The position numbers and the translations under genes were made by a program. This document shows positions 1 through 5,353 of a stretch of 6,472 bases of DNA, piece by piece. Source of the stretch: Pedobacter schmidteae (GTDB taxonomy: Bacteria > Bacteroidota > Bacteroidia > Sphingobacteriales > Sphingobacteriaceae); contig CAMDQV010000117.1 of the NCBI GenBank assembly GCA_945906015.1, positions 1 to 6,472 of the forward strand, read 5' to 3'. Under the pieces are notes generated by a model. It made no database searches. It was not told the origin of the DNA and worked only from the letters and a program-made list of their open reading frames with translations. Every line of letters begins with the position of its first letter. The first letter of the stretch is position 1.

Positions 1-135
1 GTATTTAACCAAACCAAATGTTTCAAAACTTGTTTCAACAATAAGTTCAACCTTAATCAATGGTATCATATCCATAATCCGATTATTTGGTATTAACTTA
101 AAAATATCTTTTAATAAAATGGTTCTGAGGGACAT
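1..135 (-). CDS. Partial unrecognised ORF running off the left edge
   Basis: A minus-strand frame is open from an in-frame TAA at 205-207 to the window edge. From the ATG at 133-135 it gives 45 codons beginning MSLRTILLKDIFKLIPNNRI. The open frame continues upstream of that ATG (LWIYFFDRLLRKFKLIV), so the true start could be a TTG at 142-144, which has AAGGA eight bases before it, or the gene may have lost its 5' end. The peptide mixes basic and hydrophobic residues and shows no motif I recognise. The DNA is much more AT-rich than prfA or lpxH. The IS-like direct repeats begin only a few bases upstream of the in-frame stop, so a coding sequence truncated by an insertion is possible. It could equally be a chance open frame in AT-rich DNA. 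No function is assigned. Confidence 0.3.
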   Translation of the reverse strand, partial: MSLRTILLKDIFKLIPNNRIMDMIPLIKVELIVETSFETFGLVKY

Positions 136-457
136 TACAATCAATTTAAATTTCCTTAGTAATCTATCAAAGAAATATATCCATAATATTAATTTGAAAT
201 TATTTTATTGTGTCTTGTAAATCGTCAGCATAAAGTGGACATAAGTGTAAATCGTCAGCAGAAATTCATGTGAGCTATAAACTAAGTTTAATAAGCTTTA
301 CCATCACTAATTTTCAAAATGCATAAGAAATTGGGATATTTTAAAAAACGTAATTAGAGATTAGGCAATCTCAGTTTCTTTCTATTCAGACTAGCTTAGA
401 TATATGCTAAATCGAAAATTTTGCAGTGTGAATAGTTTGATTATGTTTCACACCAAA
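136..457. other. AT-rich stretch without a supported gene
   Basis: No convincing coding frame lies between the partial ORF at the left edge and the tRNA terminator. The stretch holds the two 15-bp direct repeats (216-260), a small hairpin (gagatt 357-362 with aatctc 367-372, loop aggc) and a 7-bp inverted repeat (gtgtgaa 426-432 with ttcacac 447-453). The only short ATG frame I looked at, 319-357 on the plus strand, is 12 codons long with no supporting signals. Beyond these I see nothing. Confidence 0.6.
216..260. repeat. Pair of 15-bp direct repeats, possible IS21-type terminal repeat
   Basis: The sequence tgtaaatcgtcagca occurs exactly at 216-230 and 246-260, a 30-bp period. Each copy begins with TGT and ends in cagca, followed by an A-rich tail (taaagtgg after the first, gaaattc after the second). 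Ends carrying several short direct repeats and starting with TGT are a known trait of IS21-family elements, and the motif resembles such ends from memory. No transposase or helper ATPase reading frame is present, and no partner end in inverted orientation is visible. If this is an IS end, it is a solo remnant or the element continues beyond the left edge. The family call is inference; the repeats themselves are certain. Confidence 0.5.
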
Positions 458-486
458 TAAAAAAAGCCCCTGATAATCAGGGGCTT
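458..486 (-). terminator. Intrinsic terminator of the tRNA operon
   Basis: Read on the minus strand, a perfect 10-bp stem (AAGCCCCTGA with TCAGGGGCTT, bases 477-486 and 464-473) with a three-base TTA loop is followed by a run of seven T (465 down to 459). It lies 13 nt after the 3' end of tRNA-Asp, the last gene of the transcript. The GC-rich stem and immediate T-tract are the standard rho-independent form. The stem would also form in a plus-strand transcript, but the plus side has no T-tract after it. Confidence 0.93.
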
Positions 487-499
487 GCACTCATAAGAG

Positions 500-573
500 C
501 GGACCGGACGGGACTCGAACCCGCGACCTCCGCCGTGACAGGGCGGCATTCTAACCAGCTGAACTACCGATCC
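500..573 (-). tRNA. tRNA-Asp (anticodon GUC)
   Basis: A complete 74-nt cloverleaf is visible on the minus strand. The 7-bp acceptor stem pairs GGATCGG (573-567) with CCGGTCC (507-501), with one T-G wobble. The anticodon stem CCGCC/GGCGG closes the loop CTGTCAC, so the anticodon is GUC. The T arm is GCGGG-TTCGAGT-CCCGT. The discriminator base is G (500), as expected for tRNA-Asp. The CCA tail is not encoded (the next bases read CTC), so it must be added by the CCA-adding nucleotidyltransferase. It is the second and last gene of the transcript, downstream of tRNA-Lys and directly followed by the intrinsic terminator. Confidence 0.97.
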
Positions 574-600
574 TCACTATCTTATTTATCTCCCCTTAGG

Positions 601-697
601 GTTAATCCTGTTAACACAGGAAAGATACTGTTTCTTTTGTGCTATGCACCTTATTCTGTGATCCCGCCGGGATTTACCGTTTTTTAACAGGATAAAC
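601..697. repeat. 14-bp inverted repeat in the tRNA spacer, enclosing 69 nt
   Basis: Bases 601-614 (gttaatcctgttaa) are the reverse complement of 684-697 with one mismatch (13 of 14). In the tRNA-Lys/tRNA-Asp precursor this would form a long stem closing a 69-nt loop that holds the tRNA-Lys 3' relic and its small hairpins. The left arm overlaps a local stem (cctgt 607-611 with acagg 616-620), so two alternative folds are possible. A role in precursor processing, or an origin as the boundary of an inserted segment, is inference. Confidence 0.7.
629..674 (-). pseudogene. Relic copy of the tRNA-Lys 3' end and trailer
   Basis: On the minus strand this 46-nt segment aligns with the last part of the tRNA-Lys gene plus its trailer (760-716) at roughly 80% identity. 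Shared parts include AATCCC, one variable base, then GCGGGATCACA (the T-arm 3' half, acceptor strand and discriminator), and downstream the GTGC-N-TA-GCAC hairpin and AAACA. The preceding sequence no longer matches a tRNA: there is no T loop, anticodon arm or 5' acceptor strand, so it cannot give a functional tRNA. It most likely descends from a duplicated tRNA-Lys gene that lost its 5' part, leaving the stretch between the two intact tRNAs. The matching trailer shows that the duplication covered flanking DNA and not only the tRNA. Confidence 0.65.
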
Positions 698-724
698 TTC
701 TCATCCCAGAGAAATTGTTTTACT

Positions 725-737
725 CGTGCTACGCACG
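725..737 (-). other. Trailer hairpin just after tRNA-Lys
   Basis: A perfect 5-bp stem (CGTGC with GCACG) with a three-base loop begins seven nt after the discriminator of tRNA-Lys in the transcript. The same hairpin with a 4-bp stem (639-649) follows the relic copy. It could stop 3' exonucleases or position an endonuclease during tRNA 3' maturation; this is inference. Read on the plus strand it is followed by six T and looks like a weak terminator, but no plus-strand gene lies upstream. Confidence 0.45.
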
Positions 738-744
738 TTTTTTG

Positions 745-817
745 TGATCCCGCTGGGATTCGAACCCAGGACCACTACATTAAAAGTGTAATGCTCTACC
801 AGCTGAGCTACGGAATC
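745..817 (-). tRNA. tRNA-Lys (anticodon UUU)
   Basis: A complete 73-nt cloverleaf reads on the minus strand. The acceptor stem pairs GATTCCG (817-811) with CGGGATC (752-746), with one T-G wobble. The D arm is GCTC/GAGC. The anticodon stem TTACA/TGTAG closes CTTTTAA, giving anticodon UUU, which reads AAA and AAG. The T arm is CTGGG-TTCGAAT-CCCAG and the discriminator is A (745). CCA is not encoded. It is the first gene of a two-tRNA transcript with tRNA-Asp 171 nt downstream, and the strong promoter at 861-892 lies just upstream. Confidence 0.97.
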
Positions 818-860
818 ATCCTTTTTAGAATAACATTATCCGTTTTTCTTAAAAGTGAGG

Positions 861-892
861 CAAATATACGGGATTAACCTATATGGTGCAAA
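861..892 (-). promoter_or_regulatory. Bacteroidota-type promoter for the tRNA-Lys/tRNA-Asp operon
   Basis: On the minus strand a TTTG (-33 box, 892-889) is followed after exactly 20 nt by TATATTTG (-7 box, 868-861). This matches the Bacteroidota primary sigma consensus TTTG-N19-21-TAnnTTTG at every defined base. Transcription would start near 855, leaving a 5' leader of about 35-40 nt before tRNA-Lys for RNase P to remove. No other good match lies between the tRNA and prfA. Confidence 0.75.
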
Positions 893-968
893 TAATAAAA
901 AGCTTAATTTCCCTTATGTACCTAACCTGCTTATTTTCAATTATTAACAATACAACTGATTAAGATTT

Positions 969-986
969 AAGCATTAAAAGCATTAA
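969..986. repeat. Tandem 9-bp duplication just after prfA
   Basis: The unit aagcattaa occurs twice in tandem (969-977 and 978-986), ending six bases from the prfA stop codon. It does not form a convincing hairpin with a T-tract, so it is not called as a terminator. No clear intrinsic terminator follows prfA before the tRNA promoter. Confidence 0.6.
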
Positions 987-991
987 TCTAA

Positions 992-2065
992 TTAGGCCAT
1001 TGAACCTTCTTTCATCTTTTCTACATTCTCTGCAAGCTGTAATTGATCAATTACCTCTTGAATATCGCCATTCATTACATTTGGAAGATTATAAATTGTT
1101 AAGCCAATACGGTGTTCTGTAACCCTTCCCTGTGGATAGTTATACGTACGAATCTTAGCAGAACGGTCGCCGGTGGCAACCATAGTTTTACGCTTTTTAG
1201 AGGTTTCTTCGAGCATCTTTGCATGCTCCAGCTCATAAACCCTGCTCCGAAGAACACCAAATGCTTTATCAAAATTCTTTAACTGCGACTTCTGATCCTG
1301 GCACTGCGCCACAATTCCGGTAGGAAGATGGGTTAAGCGAACTGCAGAGTAAGTGGTATTAACAGATTGACCACCTGGCCCAGATGAACAGAAAAGATCT
1401 TTACGCACATCATTCATGCTGATCTGAACATCAAACTCATCTGCCTCTGGTAATACAACTACAGATGCTGCTGATGTATGCACACGACCTGCAGTTTCTG
1501 TATCTGGAACGCGCTGCACCCGGTGAACACCTGATTCATATTTCAACTGCCCATAGGCATCCTCACCTGTCACATTAAATACAACTTCCTTATATCCTCC
1601 GGCAGTTCCTTCAGTCACATCAACAACCTCCATGCGCCAGCCCTTGCGTTCGCAATAACGGGTATACATGCGGTATAAATCGCCAGCAAAAAGCGCCGCC
1701 TCATCACCTCCAGTTCCTCCACGGATCTCCACAATTGCGTTTTTACTGTCTTCAGGATCTTGAGGAATAAGCATTACACGAATTTTTTCTTCAAGCTGCT
1801 CTTGCTGAGGCACTAATTCATCGAGCTCCATCTTGGCCATTTCACGCAATTCTTCATCCTTCTCATTAGAAAGCAGATTCTTATTTGCATCAATATTGCT
1901 GATTACATTGCTGTAAATTTTATACTCATCAACAATCTTGGTCAGGTCTTTATATTCCTTATTCAGCTGAGCAAAACGCTTCATATCGCTCATGGTTGCC
2001 GGATTACTCAGCTCGCGCTCAACTTCCTGCCAGCGTTCTTTAATATATTCTAATTTTTGTAACAT
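992..2065 (-). CDS. prfA: Peptide chain release factor 1 (RF1)
   Basis: RF1 reads UAA and UAG in the ribosomal A site and triggers hydrolysis of the peptidyl-tRNA ester. The protein has 357 residues, the usual full length. Residues 1-105 form the helical N-terminal domain. The conserved segment EIRGGTGGDEAALFAG spans 113-128. The codon-reading tripeptide is PDT at 187-189, in the context HRVQRVPDTETAGRVHTSA; the PxT form marks RF1, whereas RF2 carries SPF. The catalytic GGQ is at 231-233, in SSGPGGQSVNTT, and Gln233 is the expected PrmC methylation site. No programmed frameshift is present, again unlike RF2. The ATG at 2063-2065 gives the expected N-terminus and the stop is TAA. prmC, which follows prfA in many bacteria, is absent here: the next genes on this strand are the two tRNAs with their own promoter. 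The gene sits 140 bp behind lpxH and probably has its own promoter. Confidence 0.97.
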   Translation of the reverse strand: MLQKLEYIKERWQEVERELSNPATMSDMKRFAQLNKEYKDLTKIVDEYKIYSNVISNIDANKNLLSNEKDEELREMAKMELDELVPQQEQLEEKIRVMLIPQDPEDSKNAIVEIRGGTGGDEAALFAGDLYRMYTRYCERKGWRMEVVDVTEGTAGGYKEVVFNVTGEDAYGQLKYESGVHRVQRVPDTETAGRVHTSAASVVVLPEADEFDVQISMNDVRKDLFCSSGPGGQSVNTTYSAVRLTHLPTGIVAQCQDQKSQLKNFDKAFGVLRSRVYELEHAKMLEETSKKRKTMVATGDRSAKIRTYNYPQGRVTEHRIGLTIYNLPNVMNGDIQEVIDQLQLAENVEKMKEGSMA

Positions 2066-2125
2066 AGTAGTGGTTGAAATATCCTGTTTACAAGGACTGA
2101 AATTACGGGCCTGAATTCAAAGCCT

Positions 2126-2133
2126 CAAAAATA
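2126..2133 (-). promoter_or_regulatory. Possible -7 box for prfA
   Basis: TATTTTTG on the minus strand matches the Bacteroidota -7 consensus TAnnTTTG at all defined positions and lies 60 nt before the prfA ATG. No TTTG stands at the expected -33 position (the sequence there reads CTTCAAT), so this is a partial match only. Confidence 0.35.
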
Positions 2134-2205
2134 CGCCTTTTTTGGATAATAATTGAAGGCTATACGAAATCAGAAATAGGAAGGCTTTGGTTAGATGGAT
2201 GAAAA

Positions 2206-2958
2206 TCAGGATGAATGCTTTTCAAAATACTGCAGTTCAAGTTTTTCGCCATCAAACACGGCGTAAGAATTGAAATTGATCCACTCGCCCAAATTGATAT
2301 ACTTACTAGCTCCCAGCTGAATTTCTAAAGGCAAATGCCTATGCCCAAAAATCAAGAAATCGAAGTGCTCTTTGAGAAGCAAATCTTTCGAATAGCTAAC
2401 TAGCCATTCTTTCGAAATGTCTTTAAACTCCTCTTTTTTATTATTCTGGATTCTGCTTTGCATGGACCACTTTCTTGCAATCCGTACACCCAGATTTGGA
2501 TGGATACGGGCAAACAACCATTGGCAAAAATCACTTCTAAAAATCTTTTTCAGAAACTTATATTGAGCATCGCCAGGGCCAAGAGCATCGCCATGATGCA
2601 AAAAAAATCTCTTCCCATTTCTTTCCAGAATCAATTCATCTGATATGATCTGTACTCCAAGTTCTTTTTTAAAATAATCAAACATCCACATATCGTGATT
2701 GCCTTTAAAAAAGAAGATCTTGATACCAGAATCTACTAACTCAGCAATTTTACCCTGAAAGCGGATAAAGCCCTTAGGAATTACCGCCCCATATTCGAAC
2801 CAGAAATCAAAAATATCTCCAATCAGGTAAATCTCAATGGCTTCATGTCTTACCTGCTCAAGCCACCTAACCACACGGTCTTCACGCTCGCGACTAGCGC
2901 GATAATCGGGTACTCCAAAATGAAAATCGGAGGCGAAAAATATTTTATTGGCTGACAT
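2206..2958 (-). CDS. lpxH: UDP-2,3-diacylglucosamine diphosphatase, LpxH type
   Basis: This calcineurin-like metallophosphoesterase cleaves UDP-2,3-diacylglucosamine to lipid X and UMP, the fourth step of lipid A synthesis, at the cytoplasmic face of the inner membrane. At 250 residues it is close to the family length (about 240). All metal-site motifs are present in order: SDFHFG with Asp11 and His13, GDIFDFW with Asp48, GNHD with Asn87-His88-Asp89, HHGD at 121-124, and GHRH with His206 and His208. Residues 130-195 are the helical, basic insert expected to bind the acyl chains (KFLKKIFRS, RKWSMQSRIQNNKK). There is no signal peptide. The ATG at 2956-2958 places SDFHFG ten residues in, as usual, and the stop is TGA. 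The gene is divergent from the prolyl oligopeptidase and lies upstream of prfA on the same strand. A related phosphoesterase with another substrate cannot be fully excluded, but the order of motifs and the insert favour LpxH. Confidence 0.88.
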   Translation of the reverse strand: MSANKIFFASDFHFGVPDYRASREREDRVVRWLEQVRHEAIEIYLIGDIFDFWFEYGAVIPKGFIRFQGKIAELVDSGIKIFFFKGNHDMWMFDYFKKELGVQIISDELILERNGKRFFLHHGDALGPGDAQYKFLKKIFRSDFCQWLFARIHPNLGVRIARKWSMQSRIQNNKKEEFKDISKEWLVSYSKDLLLKEHFDFLIFGHRHLPLEIQLGASKYINLGEWINFNSYAVFDGEKLELQYFEKHSS

Positions 2959-2963
2959 GAACT

Positions 2964-2971
2964 CAAAAATA
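2964..2971 (-). promoter_or_regulatory. Possible -7 box immediately before lpxH
   Basis: TATTTTTG on the minus strand fits TAnnTTTG exactly and ends only five bases before the lpxH ATG. If active, transcription would begin at or next to the start codon, giving a leaderless or nearly leaderless mRNA. The -33 region has no TTTG, so the call is weak. Confidence 0.3.
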
Positions 2972-3032
2972 CATAAAATTTATTTTGAGCCTGCTTTTGT
3001 CATAATAATCTACCTCAATCAAGGCTAACAAT

Positions 3033-3048
3033 TGACCGATATCTGACC
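3033..3048. promoter_or_regulatory. Direct repeat TGACC-N6-TGACC in the divergent region
   Basis: TGACC occurs at 3033-3037 and 3044-3048, an 11-bp period (one helical turn), with the palindrome GATATC between the copies. Such spaced direct half-sites are typical of dimeric activators or response regulators. The site lies about 50 bp before the prolyl oligopeptidase start and 75 bp before the lpxH start. With only two 5-bp copies, chance is quite possible. Confidence 0.25.
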
Positions 3049-3098
3049 ATTTTTAGGAATGCTTTCTTTATTTTAGCAAATAATAAATTGAAAATCAC

Positions 3099-5234
3099 GT
3101 GAAAAGATTAAAAAAATCAATCTTCGTAATTGCTATGCTAATCAGCCCATTTTTTGGAATAGCTCAACATACAAGTCCTATTAATAAATCCATGAACTAC
3201 CCTCTAAGCACTAAAAAAGACGTTTTTGATACCTATTTTGGTACTAAGATCAATGATCCTTACCGCTGGTTGGAAGATGATCGCTCTGCAGAAACCAAAG
3301 CATGGGTAGAGGCAGAAAACAAAGTAACTCAGGGGTATTTATCAGGAATCCCATTCAAAGCAGACATCAAAAAAAGATTAGAAACCTTGTGGAATTATGA
3401 AAAATTTACCGCTCCATTTAAGGAAGGTGTATACACTTATTTCTATAAAAATGATGGTTTACAGAATCAATATGTTCTGTACCGCCAAAAAGATAAAAAC
3501 AAACCTGAAGTTTTTCTAGATCCAAATACTTTTTCAAAAGATGCAACTACCTCGCTTGCAGGAATTGAATTTACAAAAGACGGCAGTCTGGTAGCCTACC
3601 AGATCTCAGAAGGGGGCTCAGATTGGAGAAAAGTAATCGTATTAAATACATCAGACAAGTCTGTTGTGGGCGATACCCTAATTGACGTTAAATTTTCAGG
3701 CCTATCATTGAAAGGAAATGAAGGATTCTATTACAGCAGTTATGACAAACCTAAAGAGGGTAGTCAGCTTTCTGGATTGACACAATATCATAAACTATAC
3801 TTCCATGGCATCGGAACATCGCAGAAAGAGGATAAACTGATCTTTGGCGGCGATCAAACTCCCCGCCGATATATTGGTGGTGGCCTAACAGAAGACCAGC
3901 GATTTTTAGTGATCACGGCAGCTGTATCTACTACAGGTAATGAACTATACATTCAGGATCTTTCTAAACCTGAAAGTGCGATAGTCAATGTAGTGAGTAA
4001 TTATAAGGGAGATCATTCTGTGATCGACAATAAAGAAGGCAAACTATACATCTTTACTAATCATAATGCTCCAAACTACAGAGTGGTAACTGTTGATGCC
4101 TCAAATCCGGCTCCAGAAAACTGGAAGAATCTGATCAAAGAGACAGAGAATGTTCTAAATGTGAGTACCGCCGGTGGCAAAATCTTTGCCAATTACTTGA
4201 AAGATGCAACATCGCTGGTGATGCAGTATGATATGGATGGCAACCTTGAAAGAACAGTTACATTGCCCGGTGTAGGCTCAGCAAGTGGATTTAGCGCCAA
4301 AAAAACAGAAAAAGAATTGTACTATACCTTTACTTCTTATATCTACCCTCCAACAATCTTCAAATATAATATAGCTTCAGGGCAATCTATTGAATATAAA
4401 AAGGCGGCAGTAGAATTTGATCCTTCTAAATTTGTTTCCAAGCAAGTATTTTATACTTCAAAAGACGGAACAAAAATTCCGATGATCATTACCCATAAAA
4501 AAGGAATTGAACTTAACGGAACAAACCCAACCCTTTTATATGGTTATGGCGGCTTTAGTGTGAGCCTGACCCCGGCATTTAGTACTTCAAATATTATTTT
4601 ACTTGAGCAGGGAGGAATATATGCAGTACCAAACCTACGAGGCGGTGGTGAGTATGGCGAGAAATGGCACCTGGCGGGAACCAAAATGCAAAAGCAAAAT
4701 GTATTTGATGATTTTATAGCCGCAGCAGAATACCTGATCAGCAATAAATACACCTCAAAAGACTATCTGGCAATAGCCGGAGGTTCAAATGGGGGTTTAT
4801 TGGTAGCAGCAGTTATGAGTCAGCGGCCTGAACTTTTTAAAGTAGCTTTTCCTGCAGTAGGTGTTTTGGATATGCTCAGGTATAATAAATTTACTGCCGG
4901 AGCAGGATGGGCCTATGATTACGGAACTGCAGAAGATTCCAAAGAAATGTTTGATTACCTATTGAACTATTCGCCTTATCATGCTTTAAAACCTGGCGTT
5001 TCTTATCCGGCCACATTGATTACTACTGCTGATCATGACGACCGCGTTGTTCCGGCTCACTCCTTTAAATTTGCAGCCAGATTACAAGAGTATCATAAAG
5101 GCGCTAGCCCGGCACTTATCCGAATTGAAACCAATGCAGGTCACGGCGCAGGAAAACCAACCGGAAAAATTATTGAAGAACAAGCCGATAAATGGGCGTT
5201 TATGCTGTATAATATGGAGCTGAATTTCAGGTAG
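3099..5234 (+). CDS. Secreted prolyl oligopeptidase (peptidase family S9A)
   Basis: This serine peptidase cuts short peptides after proline; here it is exported, probably to the periplasm. It has 711 residues, the usual family length. Residues 1-22 form a signal peptide: a basic start (MKRLKK), a hydrophobic core, and a likely cut between A22 and Q23. Residues about 33-80 match the N-terminal helical segment (DPYRWLEDDRSAETKAWV), about 85-435 form the beta-propeller that filters substrates by size, and about 440-711 form the alpha/beta-hydrolase domain. The catalytic triad is complete: Ser563 in GGSNGG, Asp647 in DHDDRVVP and His682 in AGHGAGKP. Arg649 and Trp604 match the substrate-binding Arg and proline-stacking Trp of porcine POP. 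The start is GTG (3099-3101): an in-frame TAA at 3084-3086 excludes a longer form, and the next Met would destroy the signal peptide. A weak -7-like TATTTTAG lies at 3069-3076. The stop is TAG. The gene is divergent from lpxH and convergent with the S41 protease. Confidence 0.95.
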   Translation: MKRLKKSIFVIAMLISPFFGIAQHTSPINKSMNYPLSTKKDVFDTYFGTKINDPYRWLEDDRSAETKAWVEAENKVTQGYLSGIPFKADIKKRLETLWNYEKFTAPFKEGVYTYFYKNDGLQNQYVLYRQKDKNKPEVFLDPNTFSKDATTSLAGIEFTKDGSLVAYQISEGGSDWRKVIVLNTSDKSVVGDTLIDVKFSGLSLKGNEGFYYSSYDKPKEGSQLSGLTQYHKLYFHGIGTSQKEDKLIFGGDQTPRRYIGGGLTEDQRFLVITAAVSTTGNELYIQDLSKPESAIVNVVSNYKGDHSVIDNKEGKLYIFTNHNAPNYRVVTVDASNPAPENWKNLIKETENVLNVSTAGGKIFANYLKDATSLVMQYDMDGNLERTVTLPGVGSASGFSAKKTEKELYYTFTSYIYPPTIFKYNIASGQSIEYKKAAVEFDPSKFVSKQVFYTSKDGTKIPMIITHKKGIELNGTNPTLLYGYGGFSVSLTPAFSTSNIILLEQGGIYAVPNLRGGGEYGEKWHLAGTKMQKQNVFDDFIAAAEYLISNKYTSKDYLAIAGGSNGGLLVAAVMSQRPELFKVAFPAVGVLDMLRYNKFTAGAGWAYDYGTAEDSKEMFDYLLNYSPYHALKPGVSYPATLITTADHDDRVVPAHSFKFAARLQEYHKGASPALIRIETNAGHGAGKPTGKIIEEQADKWAFMLYNMELNFR

Positions 5235-5240
5235 GAAGGT

Positions 5241-5352
5241 GTTGTCTGTTGTCTGGCTAACGACATCTGAAATGGGTTGACTGTTGACTGTTGTCTGTTG
5301 TCTGTTGTCTGGCTAACGTACCCAATCTGATAACTGATAACTGATAACTCAA
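5241..5352. repeat. Heptanucleotide tandem-repeat region filling the convergent gap
   Basis: Almost the whole 119-bp gap between the two convergent protease genes is written in 7-bp units. There are two gttgtct units (5241-5254) followed by ggctaacg. Then come two gttgact (5276-5289) and three gttgtct (5290-5310), again followed by ggctaacg (5311-5318). Last come three ctgataa units (5327-5347). A 22-bp block, two gttgtct plus ggctaacg, is repeated exactly at 5241-5262 and 5297-5318, 56 bp (8 x 7) apart. Even the non-repeat parts preserve the register: 5241-5352 is 112 bp, exactly 16 heptads, ending one base before the stop codon of the S41 gene. Such heptameric short tandem repeats occur in intergenic DNA of some bacteria, notably cyanobacteria; a function is not known to me. 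No intrinsic terminator is recognisable here. Confidence 0.9.
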
Positions 5353-5353
5353 C

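Noticed and set aside
216..260. Start of a CRISPR array
   Set aside because: There are only two 15-bp copies with a 15-bp gap, too short for repeats and spacers, and no cas gene is present.
319..357. 12-codon plus-strand ORF (MHKKLGYFKKRN) in the AT-rich left region
   Set aside because: It is very short, with no promoter or ribosome-binding signal and no recognisable peptide type.
426..453. 7-bp inverted repeat gtgtgaa/ttcacac near the tRNA terminator
   Set aside because: It has a 14-bp spacer, lies in AT-rich DNA downstream of the operon's terminator, and is not linked to any gene start; chance is the simplest explanation.
187..499. Integrative element using the tRNA-Asp 3' end as attachment site
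   Set aside because: No integrase gene and no direct repeat of the tRNA-Asp 3' end are visible, and an intact terminator directly follows the tRNA.
725..743. Plus-strand intrinsic terminator (CGTGC-TAC-GCACG followed by six T)
   Set aside because: No plus-strand gene or promoter lies upstream; the hairpin recurs after the tRNA-Lys relic and is better explained as part of the minus-strand trailer.
958..988. Terminator after prfA (gattaa 958-963 with ttaatc 983-988)
   Set aside because: The stem is a weak 6-bp AT-rich one with a 19-nt loop, and no T-tract follows on the minus strand.
2458..2643. 61-codon plus-strand ORF inside lpxH
   Set aside because: It lies entirely antisense to a well-supported gene with all catalytic motifs, and its translation shows no domain or start signal.
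4544..4753. 69-codon minus-strand ORF inside the prolyl oligopeptidase gene
   Set aside because: It is antisense to the conserved hydrolase domain; its cysteine- and proline-rich translation is typical of a shadow frame.
5035..5223. 62-codon plus-strand ORF overlapping the end of the prolyl oligopeptidase gene
   Set aside because: It is an alternative frame over the catalytic Asp/His region of the real gene, with no independent support.
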